64,000 nt of DNA from Methylosinus sporium (GTDB taxonomy: Bacteria; Pseudomonadota; Alphaproteobacteria; Rhizobiales; Beijerinckiaceae), in contig NZ_PUIV01000006.1 in NCBI RefSeq assembly GCF_003113265.1, positions 1 through 64,000 on the forward strand. The letters are read 5' to 3'. Every line of letters starts with the position of its first letter. Positions within the stretch are counted from its first letter, which is position 1. The notes below the pieces were generated by a model, which saw only the letters and a list, made by a program, of their open reading frames with translations, did not search any database and was not told where the DNA came from. Below, in pieces: positions 24,578-34,400 of this stretch. Made by a program: the position numbers and the translations under genes.

Positions 24578-24926
24578 AGTCCGCCACCTTTCGTTGATCC
24601 GCGGCGCGTTGGCGCTCCGCCGTTTCGATTCTGGCCTTCGCCGCGCTCGCGACCTCATTCGCCGCGCGGATATCCTCTTGCAAGGCGTCGACCTGCGCGC
24701 GCAGCTCGGCGCTCCTATCCTGCCGGGCGCGCAGGCTATAGCCGCCGTCGAAACAGCCGAGGCCGATCGCGGCGGCGAACAGGGCCTTGCCGATCGGCGC
24801 GCCGGCGACGGGGATATAGGCGCGCGCGGCGAGCCCGCCGGCGGCGCAGAGCAGCGCCAGCACAGCGAAGCGATGGTCGGCGGCGAATGTCAAAACGTCG
24901 CCGATCGCAGAGAATAGACCGAACAT
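24498..24926 (-). CDS. Inner-membrane spanin (Rz-like)
   Basis: A 142-aa protein with N-terminal hydrophobic segments (FAVLALLCAAGGLAARAYI, ALFAAAIGLGCFDGGYSL) and a long periplasmic coiled coil (AELRAQVDALQEDIRAANEV, ASAAKARIETAERQRAADQR). This is the i-spanin topology, and the 3' part overlaps the Rz1-like lipoprotein gene. It is longer in membrane content than lambda Rz. Confidence 0.72.
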   Translation of the reverse strand: MFGLFSAIGDVLTFAADHRFAVLALLCAAGGLAARAYIPVAGAPIGKALFAAAIGLGCFDGGYSLRARQDRSAELRAQVDALQEDIRAANEVASAAKARIETAERQRAADQRKVADYAKMLAKSGDCPLSRDDARRLRDIGR

Positions 24927-24989
24927 GATGCGTGTCCCTGCCGTTGAGTGATGGCGCTCTAGCGTTGATTATGAGCGCGATTGCTTTGA

Positions 24990-25091
24990 CTATCGGCGCC
25001 GCGGCGCGGACAGCCGCTCGGCGACGCAAAACGCCGCCGCGACGACGACGACGATGACGATGAAAGGGACCGCCAAGATGCGTCCGAGCAT
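24990..25091 (-). CDS. Tiny membrane protein, possible holin (33 aa)
   Basis: Nearly the whole product is one TM helix (AVPFIVIVVVVAAAFCVA) with a basic tail (ERLSAPRRR). It lies between the endolysin and spanin genes, the usual place for a holin, but is shorter than known holins. The start has a weak ribosome site; an upstream GTG is possible. Confidence 0.42.
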   Translation of the reverse strand: MLGRILAVPFIVIVVVVAAAFCVAERLSAPRRR

Positions 25092-25099
25092 GTCGCGGA

Positions 25100-25210
25100 T
25101 CACAGCAAGCGCCAGATCAGCGAGACCGCGCCGCAGACGACGACGGACGCCAGCACGATGATGACGGCCGCCGCGCCCGCGTTGCCCAGAAGAGCGTGGA
25201 GCTCCGGCAT
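25100..25210 (-). CDS. Tiny membrane protein, possible holin or antiholin (36 aa)
   Basis: ATG 25210 follows a near-perfect ribosome site (GGGAGGTGACT) directly after the endolysin stop. The product is a short polar head (MPELHALLGN) and one TM helix (AAAVIIVLASVVVCGAVSLI). The strong initiation signal and position make it a good holin-type candidate. Confidence 0.55.
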   Translation of the reverse strand: MPELHALLGNAGAAAVIIVLASVVVCGAVSLIWRLL

Positions 25211-25212
25211 AG

Positions 25213-26049
25213 TCACCTCCCGATGTTGAGCCCCGACGCGGCGTCGTCGACGCGCGCCGCTTTGACGAGCGCAGCGCCACGCCACGCGCGCCAGACGAAA
25301 TAAGCGGCGACGGCGGAGAGGGCGACGACGGCGAGCAGCGGCCAATAGGTGCGCAGCGCCTCGAGCGTCGAGACGCCGCTCTGGACGGCCGTCGCTGCCT
25401 CCTGCGCCTGATCGGCGACGTCTTTGACCTGAGAGAGCGCCGCCGTCGCTCCGCCGATCGAGGCGAGCGAGCCGACAACGCCCTGTTGCGCCTGGTCGGC
25501 CCCCTTGATCGTGCGCGAGCCCGCGGCGCGCAGATAAGCGGTCGAGACGTCTTCGCCCTCGGCGTGAGTCGGCGCGGCGGCGTGCTGCGGCTCGCGGTCC
25601 AGATGATTGTCTCCCGTGGCCGCGATGAATTGCGCGCGCTCGGTCTTGCGCCGGCCGATGATCTCCTTCGGCTTGCTCCAAAGGAGGAAGGCGTCAGCGG
25701 CGCCCGCATAATCATAAGCGTTGAGGCGCTTCACGACGCTCGAATTCGCGAAGCCTTTGCAACCGATATTGAAGCAGAGCGAGACGAGCGCGTCGAACTG
25801 GCCTTGCGTAAGCGGCGCGCGAATGGAGTCGTTCACCGTGCGCTCATACTGGCCGAGATCGCGCGAGAGGATTTCGTCGACCTCGGCCTTCGAGACGACG
25901 AGACCGGGCGTCACGACGGGAGCGCCGGCCGCCGAAGTGTGCCCGACGCCGATCGTCCAGACGCCGACGCTATCGCGATAGGCTTTCGTCTTGCTGCCCT
26001 CGCGACGGATCAATTGCGCGCGGCCGCCCGCGCTCATTCGCATGGTCAT
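25213..26049 (-). CDS. GH24 endolysin with C-terminal transmembrane segment
   Basis: A 278-aa muramidase (phage T4 lysozyme family) that cleaves peptidoglycan. The catalytic triad region is clear: Glu17 in RREGSKTKAYRDSVGVWTIG, with the Asp and Thr of YRD...TIGVGHT. LTQGQFDALVSLCFNIG, the second GH24 signature, follows near residue 80. Residues 150-230 are a helical linker, and a TM helix (YWPLLAVVALSAVAAYFVW) lies near residue 245. The membrane anchor at the C-terminus rather than a signal-arrest N-terminus is unusual. AAGGTG precedes ATG 26049. Confidence 0.87.
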   Translation of the reverse strand: MTMRMSAGGRAQLIRREGSKTKAYRDSVGVWTIGVGHTSAAGAPVVTPGLVVSKAEVDEILSRDLGQYERTVNDSIRAPLTQGQFDALVSLCFNIGCKGFANSSVVKRLNAYDYAGAADAFLLWSKPKEIIGRRKTERAQFIAATGDNHLDREPQHAAAPTHAEGEDVSTAYLRAAGSRTIKGADQAQQGVVGSLASIGGATAALSQVKDVADQAQEAATAVQSGVSTLEALRTYWPLLAVVALSAVAAYFVWRAWRGAALVKAARVDDAASGLNIGR

Positions 26050-26129
26050 GTTTCACCTTTTGGAAAGCGCGCATCGGCGCGCGGGAGCGCTCGCGATCGG
26101 CGAGCGAATGCCTGCAATTCAGCGAGATT

Positions 26130-27149
26130 TCACGGGGCCGTCACGAAAGGCGGCGCTGTCCGATACGGATTGGTCATGTCGAGAGACGCCTCGAGCCCGA
26201 AGCGCCACGCACTATAGGCAGCGAGCTTTTGCCGCTCGTCGGTTGTGACGTCCCGGCTGATGTAGATCAGCTCGGATATGGCGCCGTCGAATGGAGTTAC
26301 CGGATTTCCATTCGATAGACCGGCCCCGATACTGAGCGCCGCGGACAGCGTGCGCGGTGTCCCGCCGGGCGTGACGGACCCGGAGCCGGCGTCGTTGAGA
26401 TACGCGGTCAGCACCTTGGTCGGCGACGTCTGATGCACGGCGGCCGCGATAAATGGAGCGCCTGCCGAAATGCTTGTCGTCGTCGCCGCGAGAGCGACCG
26501 CGCCTGATGTGTTAAATGCGACCGTCTCGATTTTGTTCGACGCACTGACACGCAATAGCTGCGCCTGCCTACCGAGCACTTCGTCATCCGCCGCCGCGAG
26601 GATTTTGAGAGTTCCGAGCGCGGTCTTTTTTGCGACGATCTGCACCGTCCATGCCGCAGGGTGCGCGACGGGCGCGGTCGCCAGAAAATCATTCACGCCG
26701 TCGCAAACCGCGCCGGGATTGCCGCCAATCGCCGTCGCCGAATAGGTCGGCTGTGCGCCGCTCACCGATGATGCGGAGAGCGAGCCGACGAGCGATGACC
26801 AAGACGTGATGTAGGGCGACGAGATCATGATGCTGGAGGACACGCGCGCGTCGAATTGAGCGAACGGCGGCGCTCCTAGATCGCTGACAACCCACAGCTC
26901 GATTGCATTGCTCGCGCGCGCGCCGACGCGATAGGTGATGGCGGCGCCCTCGTAGGCCGCCGTCATCGTCCAGGTCTGAGACGTCGCGCCGATGATCGCG
27001 ACGCCATCGGCATACCACTGGCCGCCCGCGACACTGGCCGCGTAGACAGCGCCCGCGTAGCCGCCTCCCGATTGGATCGAGATCACGGGAGTGGGCCCGC
27101 GCTGATGCATGACGGCGATGTTCGAAAGCGACAGACCGAGACCGAGCAT
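26130..27149 (-). CDS. Phage particle protein with LamG/concanavalin-like domain (339 aa)
   Basis: The N-terminal third resembles an Ig-like phage domain (YADGVAIIGATSQTWTMTAA, YEGAAITYRVGARASN). The rest has the strand pattern of a LamG/jelly-roll lectin: AWTVQIVAKKTALGTLKILA, APFIAAAVHQTSPTKVLTAY, GAISELIYISRDVTTDERQK with the terminal LAAYSAWRFG. Such domains bind glycans at the tip of tail fibres. It follows the tail fibre gene by 10 bp. Function in host binding is inferred. Confidence 0.65.
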   Translation of the reverse strand: MLGLGLSLSNIAVMHQRGPTPVISIQSGGGYAGAVYAASVAGGQWYADGVAIIGATSQTWTMTAAYEGAAITYRVGARASNAIELWVVSDLGAPPFAQFDARVSSSIMISSPYITSWSSLVGSLSASSVSGAQPTYSATAIGGNPGAVCDGVNDFLATAPVAHPAAWTVQIVAKKTALGTLKILAAADDEVLGRQAQLLRVSASNKIETVAFNTSGAVALAATTTSISAGAPFIAAAVHQTSPTKVLTAYLNDAGSGSVTPGGTPRTLSAALSIGAGLSNGNPVTPFDGAISELIYISRDVTTDERQKLAAYSAWRFGLEASLDMTNPYRTAPPFVTAP

Positions 27150-27159
27150 GTGCCCCTCC

Positions 27160-30100
27160 TTACGCCGGGATGAGCGGGAGGGGATGGATTGGGAAGCGCC
27201 CCGTGCGCGCCGCTTGACCGGTCAGCGTGAGGCTTCCGGGGCTCCCCGCCGTCACCGTGTCGATCGCGTTATTGGCGCTCAGAGGCCACGACAGAGCGGC
27301 ATCGGGGAGCTCATACGAGATCATCTTCAACGGTAGCGCCGACGACGGCAGATGCGACGCCAGTTCAGCGCCGGAGCCGTTCCCGAGATGGACATTCGCG
27401 ACTGACGCGCTCGCTGCCGTGAAATCGCCGTAGTAGACCCATTTCGGAATCCATATCCCCGTCTTGAACCAGAACATATTTCCCGGAAGCGCGAGATCGG
27501 CGATGAGCTGCGTCGCAAATTCGCCCGAGGAGTCGACGCGCATATTGTTGGTCTGGCGCGCCGTGATCGGGTAGCTGTTGGCATGGCCGGAGTCCGCTGC
27601 GCCGATCGTCTCGATGACAAAGAGCGTCCCCGTGTTTTGGTGCATGATGATGTCGCCGATGGAGAATGCGACCGCGGCGTTGTTCTGGAGCGCATTCGCG
27701 TAATTGAACGTCAGGACATCATTTGTGAACGAATGCGCGACGACGACGACCGATGCATTCGACATTTCGAATTGCATGTGCGGAACAGCACGGCCGAACC
27801 GCCATTGCTTGCCTTGGTTGTCGATAAATCCTGTGTTCCACTGCGACAGCTGCTTGACGACGCCGCCGAACTCGACCGTGTCGAACAGCGCGTCGGGGCC
27901 GTCGCGCGTGACCGAATGGCTGAAATCAGGATTGACCCAGGTCCGGCCCATTTTGTTTCGCGCGATGGCGTGGCCGAAGTCCAGCGGCGTGCGCGGGAGA
28001 CCGACGAAAGCGCCCGCCGCATAATTGACCGCCTGCCGCATCGCGGCGGTCTGGTGAGACGCCGGCAGATCGATAGCGCCGATGATGTAGCCGCCCTCTA
28101 CGATGCATTCGCCGCCGGTCGTCAGCGAGGTAAGCCGCTCTGTTGCGACAATGCCGGGATTTCGCAAGCGCACGGTCGGCGCATATTTTCCGGTTCCATT
28201 GTGGATGAGCGCGGGCGGAATCCATCTATGTTCAGATGCGTCGCACTGGTAATTCCAATTATCGAGGATCACCTCCGGCGAGAGCACGCTGGCCCCGACA
28301 ATCTCGCCGATGCGCACAGAGCCCTCGGCGTACCAATTGCTCATCGTGATGGGGCCGGCCTGCGCGATATTGAGCTTGAACGCTTGGTAGCACTGGCCTC
28401 CAGCGATGTTTTCGAGCGGTCCATCGATCGTCCCGGCGCCGACGCCGAAACTCACGTTGTCGAGCAGCGTGTGGTAAAAGACGCAGTTCAGATTGCGGAT
28501 TTCGTTGTTCCTCGCCTGCGTATTGCAGATCGCGATGTTCACGATGTTGCGCGAGAAAACGATGTCGGTGATTTTGATGAAGTCGCCGTTCCCGTCGCCG
28601 TTCGGGGAGTCGATGATCCCGACCGGGAATCCATGGATGTCGAGATCAAAAATGCGGCCGTCGCTGGAGCCGCCTTTTCCGTACTGCGTCGTTCCGATTC
28701 CTGTCCAATCTGGATAGGTCACGGTCGGATAATGGTCGGCCGGCTGCGCACCCTTATAGGCGTCGATCGCGATAGCGCAGAGCGGGGAATGGCGTTGCAA
28801 TCCGCCGGGATTGTCGCCGGACGGAGTCCATGCAGGATCGAGCCAATCGGCGGGGTCGGCCGAATAATTGTAGAGCCTGCCGCCCTCTGGTCCGAAGATG
28901 TAGCGCTCGATGTAGCCGTAATTCAGCCCGATGATCGCGAAGCCGTGGATCATGAATTCGCGCCCGGCCTGGACATTGATCGCCGGCCGATCGCTGTTGG
29001 CGAAAATCATCACCGCGCCGACGCCCTGCCCAACATAGCCGGGGCGCATCATGTGATAGGACGTCAGCTCGATCGACGCGATCGACGTCCCGTAACCGAG
29101 GTGGATCGTGTCGTAGTAGCGGGCTTTGCCTACTGGCATATTCACGCGCCGGAATCCGAACCGAAGCGCATCGTCCACGGCCGCCTGCAGCATGGGCGCG
29201 TTGTCCGTCCCGGTCATCGTCATGACGCCGGTCGAATAATCGACGCTCCAGGCGCCATCCATGACCATTCCGTAGATGCCGGCGCCGATCGCGCCATCGC
29301 TCGGCACATATTCCCACCACGCGCCGTCTGCATCCTGCGTCGACAGCGGCCGCCCCGACGCGCCGCGCCGGAACACGGCGCCCCAGCCTGGATCGCCATA
29401 AGACGTGTGTCCAGTCACGACGATGCGCGTAATCGAAGCCGGGACATGCGTCGACGGCAGCTGCGCCAGCGTGATTTGCGGTTCGAGCGGGACCACTTGC
29501 CCGGTGATTTTCTTCCACGCCCCGCCGCTGAACAGCGCCCAGTCGCCGACCGCCCATGACGACTCGCCGTCGAGCGCCGTGGAGCCGGCCGTCGAGACGA
29601 TGCGATAGTGACCATTCGTGCCCGTGCCAGACGCGAGTGTCGGGGAGTTGGTCGACGCATTCCAGGAGCCGTCAGCGATGAGCGCGCCGCCGAGCGCCGA
29701 TATCTGACTTTGCAGATTGGCGTCGGCAGCGCCGCGCGTGTTCGCTTCCGCCGTGTCGGCCGCCGCGCGCGCAGCCGCCTCGGCGGTGTCCGCCGCCGCA
29801 CGCGCTGTTGCCTCGGCGGTGTCTCCAGCGATGCGATTGGCGGTCTCCGCCGCCAGCTGTGTGTCGAGATGCGCCAGCGTGCTGTCGTCGATCCAGCGCC
29901 AGCCGATCGGCGCCAGCGAGCCTGAAAAGACTCCGGAATTCGGCACTGTGCCGCCAACGACTGGATCAGTGTGTGTGCCGGGGTCGCCATGGACCTCGAT
30001 CCGCTCGCCAGCTTTAGTAGGGGCATAGGTGGCCGCCGCCGCCCATGTCGCGAAGACGCGCCCGGCGCCAACGGCGAGCTGCGCGGCGACATTGGCCGCC

Positions 30101-30198
30101 GAGACTTTGCGCGGGCCCTGGAGGCCTATACCAGCATCTGTCAGCGCGAGAAAATAGTCGGCGCGTGAGGATTGCGGGAAATCGACTGCTCTCGGCAT
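27160..30198 (-). CDS. Tail fibre / tailspike protein (1012 aa)
   Basis: It starts with a short particle-binding N-terminus (FPQSSRADYFLALTDAGIGL), then a helical repeat of AADTAEAAARAAADTAEA type (about residues 125-155) likely to trimerise, then SQISALGGALIADGSWNAST and a GTGTNGHYRI domain. From about residue 290 the sequence reads as a parallel beta-helix/pectate-lyase-like spike (AVFRRGASGRPLSTQDADGA, NAPMLQAAVDDALRFGFRRV). It should form the receptor-binding fibre and may have depolymerase activity. GAGGAAAAATC precedes ATG 30198. Confidence 0.78.
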   Translation of the reverse strand: MPRAVDFPQSSRADYFLALTDAGIGLQGPRKVSAANVAAQLAVGAGRVFATWAAAATYAPTKAGERIEVHGDPGTHTDPVVGGTVPNSGVFSGSLAPIGWRWIDDSTLAHLDTQLAAETANRIAGDTAEATARAAADTAEAAARAAADTAEANTRGAADANLQSQISALGGALIADGSWNASTNSPTLASGTGTNGHYRIVSTAGSTALDGESSWAVGDWALFSGGAWKKITGQVVPLEPQITLAQLPSTHVPASITRIVVTGHTSYGDPGWGAVFRRGASGRPLSTQDADGAWWEYVPSDGAIGAGIYGMVMDGAWSVDYSTGVMTMTGTDNAPMLQAAVDDALRFGFRRVNMPVGKARYYDTIHLGYGTSIASIELTSYHMMRPGYVGQGVGAVMIFANSDRPAINVQAGREFMIHGFAIIGLNYGYIERYIFGPEGGRLYNYSADPADWLDPAWTPSGDNPGGLQRHSPLCAIAIDAYKGAQPADHYPTVTYPDWTGIGTTQYGKGGSSDGRIFDLDIHGFPVGIIDSPNGDGNGDFIKITDIVFSRNIVNIAICNTQARNNEIRNLNCVFYHTLLDNVSFGVGAGTIDGPLENIAGGQCYQAFKLNIAQAGPITMSNWYAEGSVRIGEIVGASVLSPEVILDNWNYQCDASEHRWIPPALIHNGTGKYAPTVRLRNPGIVATERLTSLTTGGECIVEGGYIIGAIDLPASHQTAAMRQAVNYAAGAFVGLPRTPLDFGHAIARNKMGRTWVNPDFSHSVTRDGPDALFDTVEFGGVVKQLSQWNTGFIDNQGKQWRFGRAVPHMQFEMSNASVVVVAHSFTNDVLTFNYANALQNNAAVAFSIGDIIMHQNTGTLFVIETIGAADSGHANSYPITARQTNNMRVDSSGEFATQLIADLALPGNMFWFKTGIWIPKWVYYGDFTAASASVANVHLGNGSGAELASHLPSSALPLKMISYELPDAALSWPLSANNAIDTVTAGSPGSLTLTGQAARTGRFPIHPLPLIPA

Positions 30199-30225
30199 GA
30201 TTTTTCCTCGTCAGATTTCAGCGTC

Positions 30226-30381
30226 TCAGGGCGCAATCGCTTCTGCGGCGTAGCAGACATGATTTTCGGTCTGCCAATGCACCAAGATGGCGACGATTTC
30301 GTCGGGTTCGGCGTCGAGCGTCTGGCCCGTGTCGGTAAATTCGCCGGGCGTGGATTCGATGAGGATGCGATAGGTGGTCAT
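30226..30381 (-). CDS. Small phage protein (51 aa)
   Basis: ATG 30381 to TGA 30226 encodes MTTYRILIESTPGEFTDTGQ, TLDAEPDEIVAILVHWQTEN, HVCYAAEAIAP. It looks like a small folded alpha/beta protein with sound codon use and fills the gap between the two structural genes exactly. No family known. Confidence 0.6.
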   Translation of the reverse strand: MTTYRILIESTPGEFTDTGQTLDAEPDEIVAILVHWQTENHVCYAAEAIAP

Positions 30382-30391
30382 GTCAGTGTCC

Positions 30392-31441
30392 TCAAGCGTA
30401 GAGCAGCTCGCCGGTCACATCATTGGCGGCGACTGCGGTCGTGTCTGCGTCGCCGACCGCGCCGGTGATGGCGTAAGCGAGCCCGTTCGGAAACGACTGC
30501 CCATTGATCGAGACGATGTCGATGCGGCCGCCATTGGCCGCGATCGGATAGGTGGCGACAGGCATATCGGTTCCGACAGTCGGCGCGCTGGCCTTGTCGT
30601 ACAGCTTCAAGAATTTCATCGCCGCCGATGTATTGGCGACGTGGATTTCGTAAAGCCTGCCCTCCGTCGCCTTGACCGAGGTCGCATTGGTGCTCGCGGC
30701 GGAGGCGACGCGCGCTCGCGTCATCGCGCCGATCGCGGAGCTCGCCGGAACGACGAGCCCGGAGAACGATATCGGGACCGGAGACGAGGTCACATTGCCG
30801 ATGAACACATCCGACCGATTGAGCGGCGCGAACCGCAGCGCGGTGACGACGGTGACGGTCCCGGAGCCGTAGCTGCTCACGCGCGCGCGGAAATATTTTG
30901 CGACGCATGGAAACAGCAGAAGGTCTGTCAGCGTCGTCAGATATTGGGCAGAGTCGGACGCCGGCAGCAGCGGCGAATAGCCCGAAACAAAATACCAAGT
31001 GGAATTGTCGTTGCTGGCCTCATAGACGATGGTATTTCCAGCGCCGATCGAAGTGACCTGCAAAGCGAGACTTCCGAATCCCGAGACGTCCTGCGAAAAC
31101 AGCACGGCCGCCGAGGTGACGGATGACGGTCCGATCGTGAGCATGTCACGCTGCGACACCGGGACGCGATTGGCGTCGGCCGGCGCGGTCGCCGAGAGCA
31201 GTGCGCCGAGACGCTGATAGATGCCGGAGAGCCAACCGCGAATGCCGGAGCCGCCCGAGGGCGCCGATATGCCGGTGCCGTCGACTCCATCCTGCGCCGG
31301 ATCGATCACCGTCCCGTCGGCCTTGGCGAGCTGGCCGATGCGCTGGTAGGGACCGTCTCCGCTGCCGGACTCATCCCAACAGCGCTCGGTAAAATTCGCG
31401 CCAGCGCCATCCTTGATCGTCTTTGTCGCGAGTGCGCCCAT
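30392..31441 (-). CDS. Phage structural protein of the tail tip/fibre module (349 aa)
   Basis: A beta-rich, Ser/Thr/Ala-rich protein with SGYSPLLPASDSAQYLTTLT and YFRARVSSYGSGTVTVVTAL, resembling phage baseplate or fibre-base domains that occur beside J-like proteins. It begins 1 bp after the J-like gene. Exact role not known; adaptor between tail tip and fibre is plausible. Confidence 0.6.
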   Translation of the reverse strand: MGALATKTIKDGAGANFTERCWDESGSGDGPYQRIGQLAKADGTVIDPAQDGVDGTGISAPSGGSGIRGWLSGIYQRLGALLSATAPADANRVPVSQRDMLTIGPSSVTSAAVLFSQDVSGFGSLALQVTSIGAGNTIVYEASNDNSTWYFVSGYSPLLPASDSAQYLTTLTDLLLFPCVAKYFRARVSSYGSGTVTVVTALRFAPLNRSDVFIGNVTSSPVPISFSGLVVPASSAIGAMTRARVASAASTNATSVKATEGRLYEIHVANTSAAMKFLKLYDKASAPTVGTDMPVATYPIAANGGRIDIVSINGQSFPNGLAYAITGAVGDADTTAVAANDVTGELLYA

Positions 31442-31442
31442 G

Positions 31443-34400
31443 TCACCACCCCAAGAATTGGTTTTGCGAGTTCGCCGGGTCCGAGAAGTCGAGCGACGGC
31501 GCGCCGCCGGCCGACACGACGACTTGGATCACGATCGGGTCGCCGCTTTCCTGGCCTGCCGAATTGATCGCCCGCGCGCCGAACGAATATTCGGTTCCAT
31601 CGACGATTGTGGGTGTCGATGAATCGTAAGGACTCACCGTGACGACGCCGCCGAAACTCGACGTCAGTTCCGCCCATGTCGTGTAGTGGCCGAGCCGATA
31701 TTTGATCCGCACGCCTGTTCCGACCGGCTGCGCGTCCAATGAGAATGTATATTCCCACGTCGTCGCGCTGATCTGCGCGACCGCGAATGCGGTCACATGC
31801 ATCGGGACGGGATCAGTCGCGGCGACCGTGTGAGTCGTCGTCGCCGAATAGGCGGACGTGCCTCCCGTCCCGATCGCGCGCGCCCGGAGCTCCACGATGT
31901 CGCCGCTGGCATATGTCGATATCACCGCCGCGCTCGCCCCAGCGCCGAGCGTCTCCGTCGTCCATGATCCGGCGCCCTGTAGGCGATGATCGAGCTCGAA
32001 ATGATCGACCGTCCCGCCGCCCGCCCCATAGGCGAGCTGCACGTATAGCATCGATGATCCGCTCTGCGGCGCGATCGCCGTAGACCAGACGCTCGCGATA
32101 GTCGGCGCCGTGGGCGCGACGTCGTCGTCTGGCGCTGTCTCGATATCGTCGCCGACCGCGCCATTCCAATCCGGGACTACAGCGCTGTTCGCGAGCTCGA
32201 AAATCTGAGGCGCATAGTCCACCAAAGTGAGGTGGCGTTGCAGCCCGTCGCCGTTTTCGATTTCCTTGACCACGGCGTCAATGACGACCTCATCGGCAGG
32301 CCCGAAACTGGCGAGGTCGCCGGCCTCGGGAAGGGCGCCGTCGCCCTCGAGAATGAGCGCATTCGTCTCGCCCGCTACGGTGACGACGGTCCGTTGCAGG
32401 CCATCGTCTGGCGCGCTCTCGTCGTCTGGCGTGACGCGGAAAATGACGACGTAAGAGCCGGCCGCCTCCATCGTCACGGTCTCATCGATGATGACGATTC
32501 CGGCCTCTTCGTCGACTGTCAAAACGCGCGCCTGCCGCTGCACGGCGTTCAAGACATCGTGGGAAAGCTGGACGCGGTCCAAGCGCTCCGCCGTCAGAAC
32601 CTCATAGCTCTGCGTTACGCTGTATTCGAAGCGGCGATATTGGATTTCGTAGTGGCGACGCAGCCCCTCGCGATAGACGATCTCGGGGTTTGTCACGCCG
32701 GGGAGCGAAAGCTCTTCGATCTCCTCGGGCTCGCAGACGAGGCCGGGGCGCGGAACCATGCGCTCCGCGTCTTCGTGGTTGTTGGTCTGGTCTTTGAACG
32801 AAATTCGAAACGCATCCGGCGGTTTGACAAAGACCTGCTTTTGTTCGAACCCGCTCGAATTGCGCGGGCCGATCCACGCGACGACAGGCTTGCCGGGCTC
32901 ATCGATCGCAACCGAGAATTTTCCGGCTCTTCGGATCGGCTTTGCACGACCGGCGGCGGCGATGTCCGCGAGTATTTCGGTCAGAGATGAAACGAAGTCG
33001 TGATAGCGGTCATAGGTGAGACCGAGCGCGGCGCATCGTTCGTGCCAATATTGCAAGCGCTCCAGATCGATTTTCGAGTCCGGGACGCGGCGAACGAATG
33101 CGGGGTGTTGCAGCACATATCGGAACAGCGAGGCAGGATTGCGGGTCTCGCGCGTGATCCAGGTCTGTGTCTCGGAATCCCAATCCGGGCAGATAGATTT
33201 GACGACGACGTTGAATTCGTCGACTTGCCCGTTGAGCTGTTCCGTCGCGCGGATATCGAGCGCCGCTTGCGCGAGCGGGTAGGGGAAATTGATTGGAACC
33301 TCGGGGCGAAAAGTGCGTATCGCTGTCCAGTTCGAAACCGAAATGATTTTCCAGGTGTAAGGTGATTGGTCGATACGATCCCAATCGGTCGATATTCTGG
33401 CGTCGCGGAACTCATATCTCCCGCGCGTCGGAGGCGTCCATTCGAATGTCGCAGTGAGCGTGCGTTGCTGCATCCCGGCGATCGTCCAAGGTCCGACCGT
33501 CGTCCATGTGTCGCTCGTCTCGAGCCGCGCCTCAACGGCGAACTCGATCGACCAAGCGCCCTGGCTATTGACCGTGGATTCACCCGACTGTTGTTCCGAA
33601 TATGCGATCAGTCCGCCGGGGAATGTGTGGTCGACCTGAATCTTGCTCGCGGCCGCTGCCGAATAGCGGGAGTCCGGTCCGAACTGCCCGGCATGGCCGC
33701 TCGTCAACTCGACGCTGACATTCTCTTCGATGACCTGCGTCGGATAGATCGTGATCGGCGCATCCGAGCTGTAGCCCTCGCGCAGCTCCAGCGTGATTTC
33801 CTTGTATTTGTCGATTGGCGTCGAGCCGATGCGCGGACCTTCGAGCGGTGCCGGGCCGTAGGCGATCACATAGCGCGAGACGCCATGGTTTTCGCCATTG
33901 ACGACCTTGCGATAGGGCAGCGCGCCGTGCGGCGGCGAGACCCGCATTCTGCCGAGGATCATCGGCACCGCGCCGTTTGGGCTGACGGGATTCGACCATC
34001 CCGAAATCGCATATGTCGGGCTGTTCGCGGCGCCGCTCGATTTTTGTGAGGGGCGGACCGGAACGAGCGCATTGACGAGGAAACTCGCTCCGGTCATCGC
34101 CGCGAACGTCGCGCCGGCGACGATCGCATTCGCGGCGAGCCCAGATATGCCGGCGGTAGCAAGAGCTGGCGTCAGATACCATTGGCCCAGCGCCGTCGCT
34201 GCGATCGTCGCCGACAGCAACAGGACTGAGCGGAGCAGGCCAGAATTGCCCGGAATGACGCGGATCACTACCGCGCCCGGCTCGGGGCGGAATGTCTCCC
34301 ACTCGGCCTGCAGGATCAGACGGCCACCCACGACGACGCGCACCGCGACGCGCTCGGCAATGAGCAGTTCGACCGGCACCATGTCGGCCACGATCTCGGC

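Noticed and set aside
27583-29559. Plus-strand open frame of about 650 codons over the tail fibre gene
   Set aside because: Antisense to a fibre with clear domain pattern and a good ribosome site; its translation is Arg/Asp-rich without motifs.
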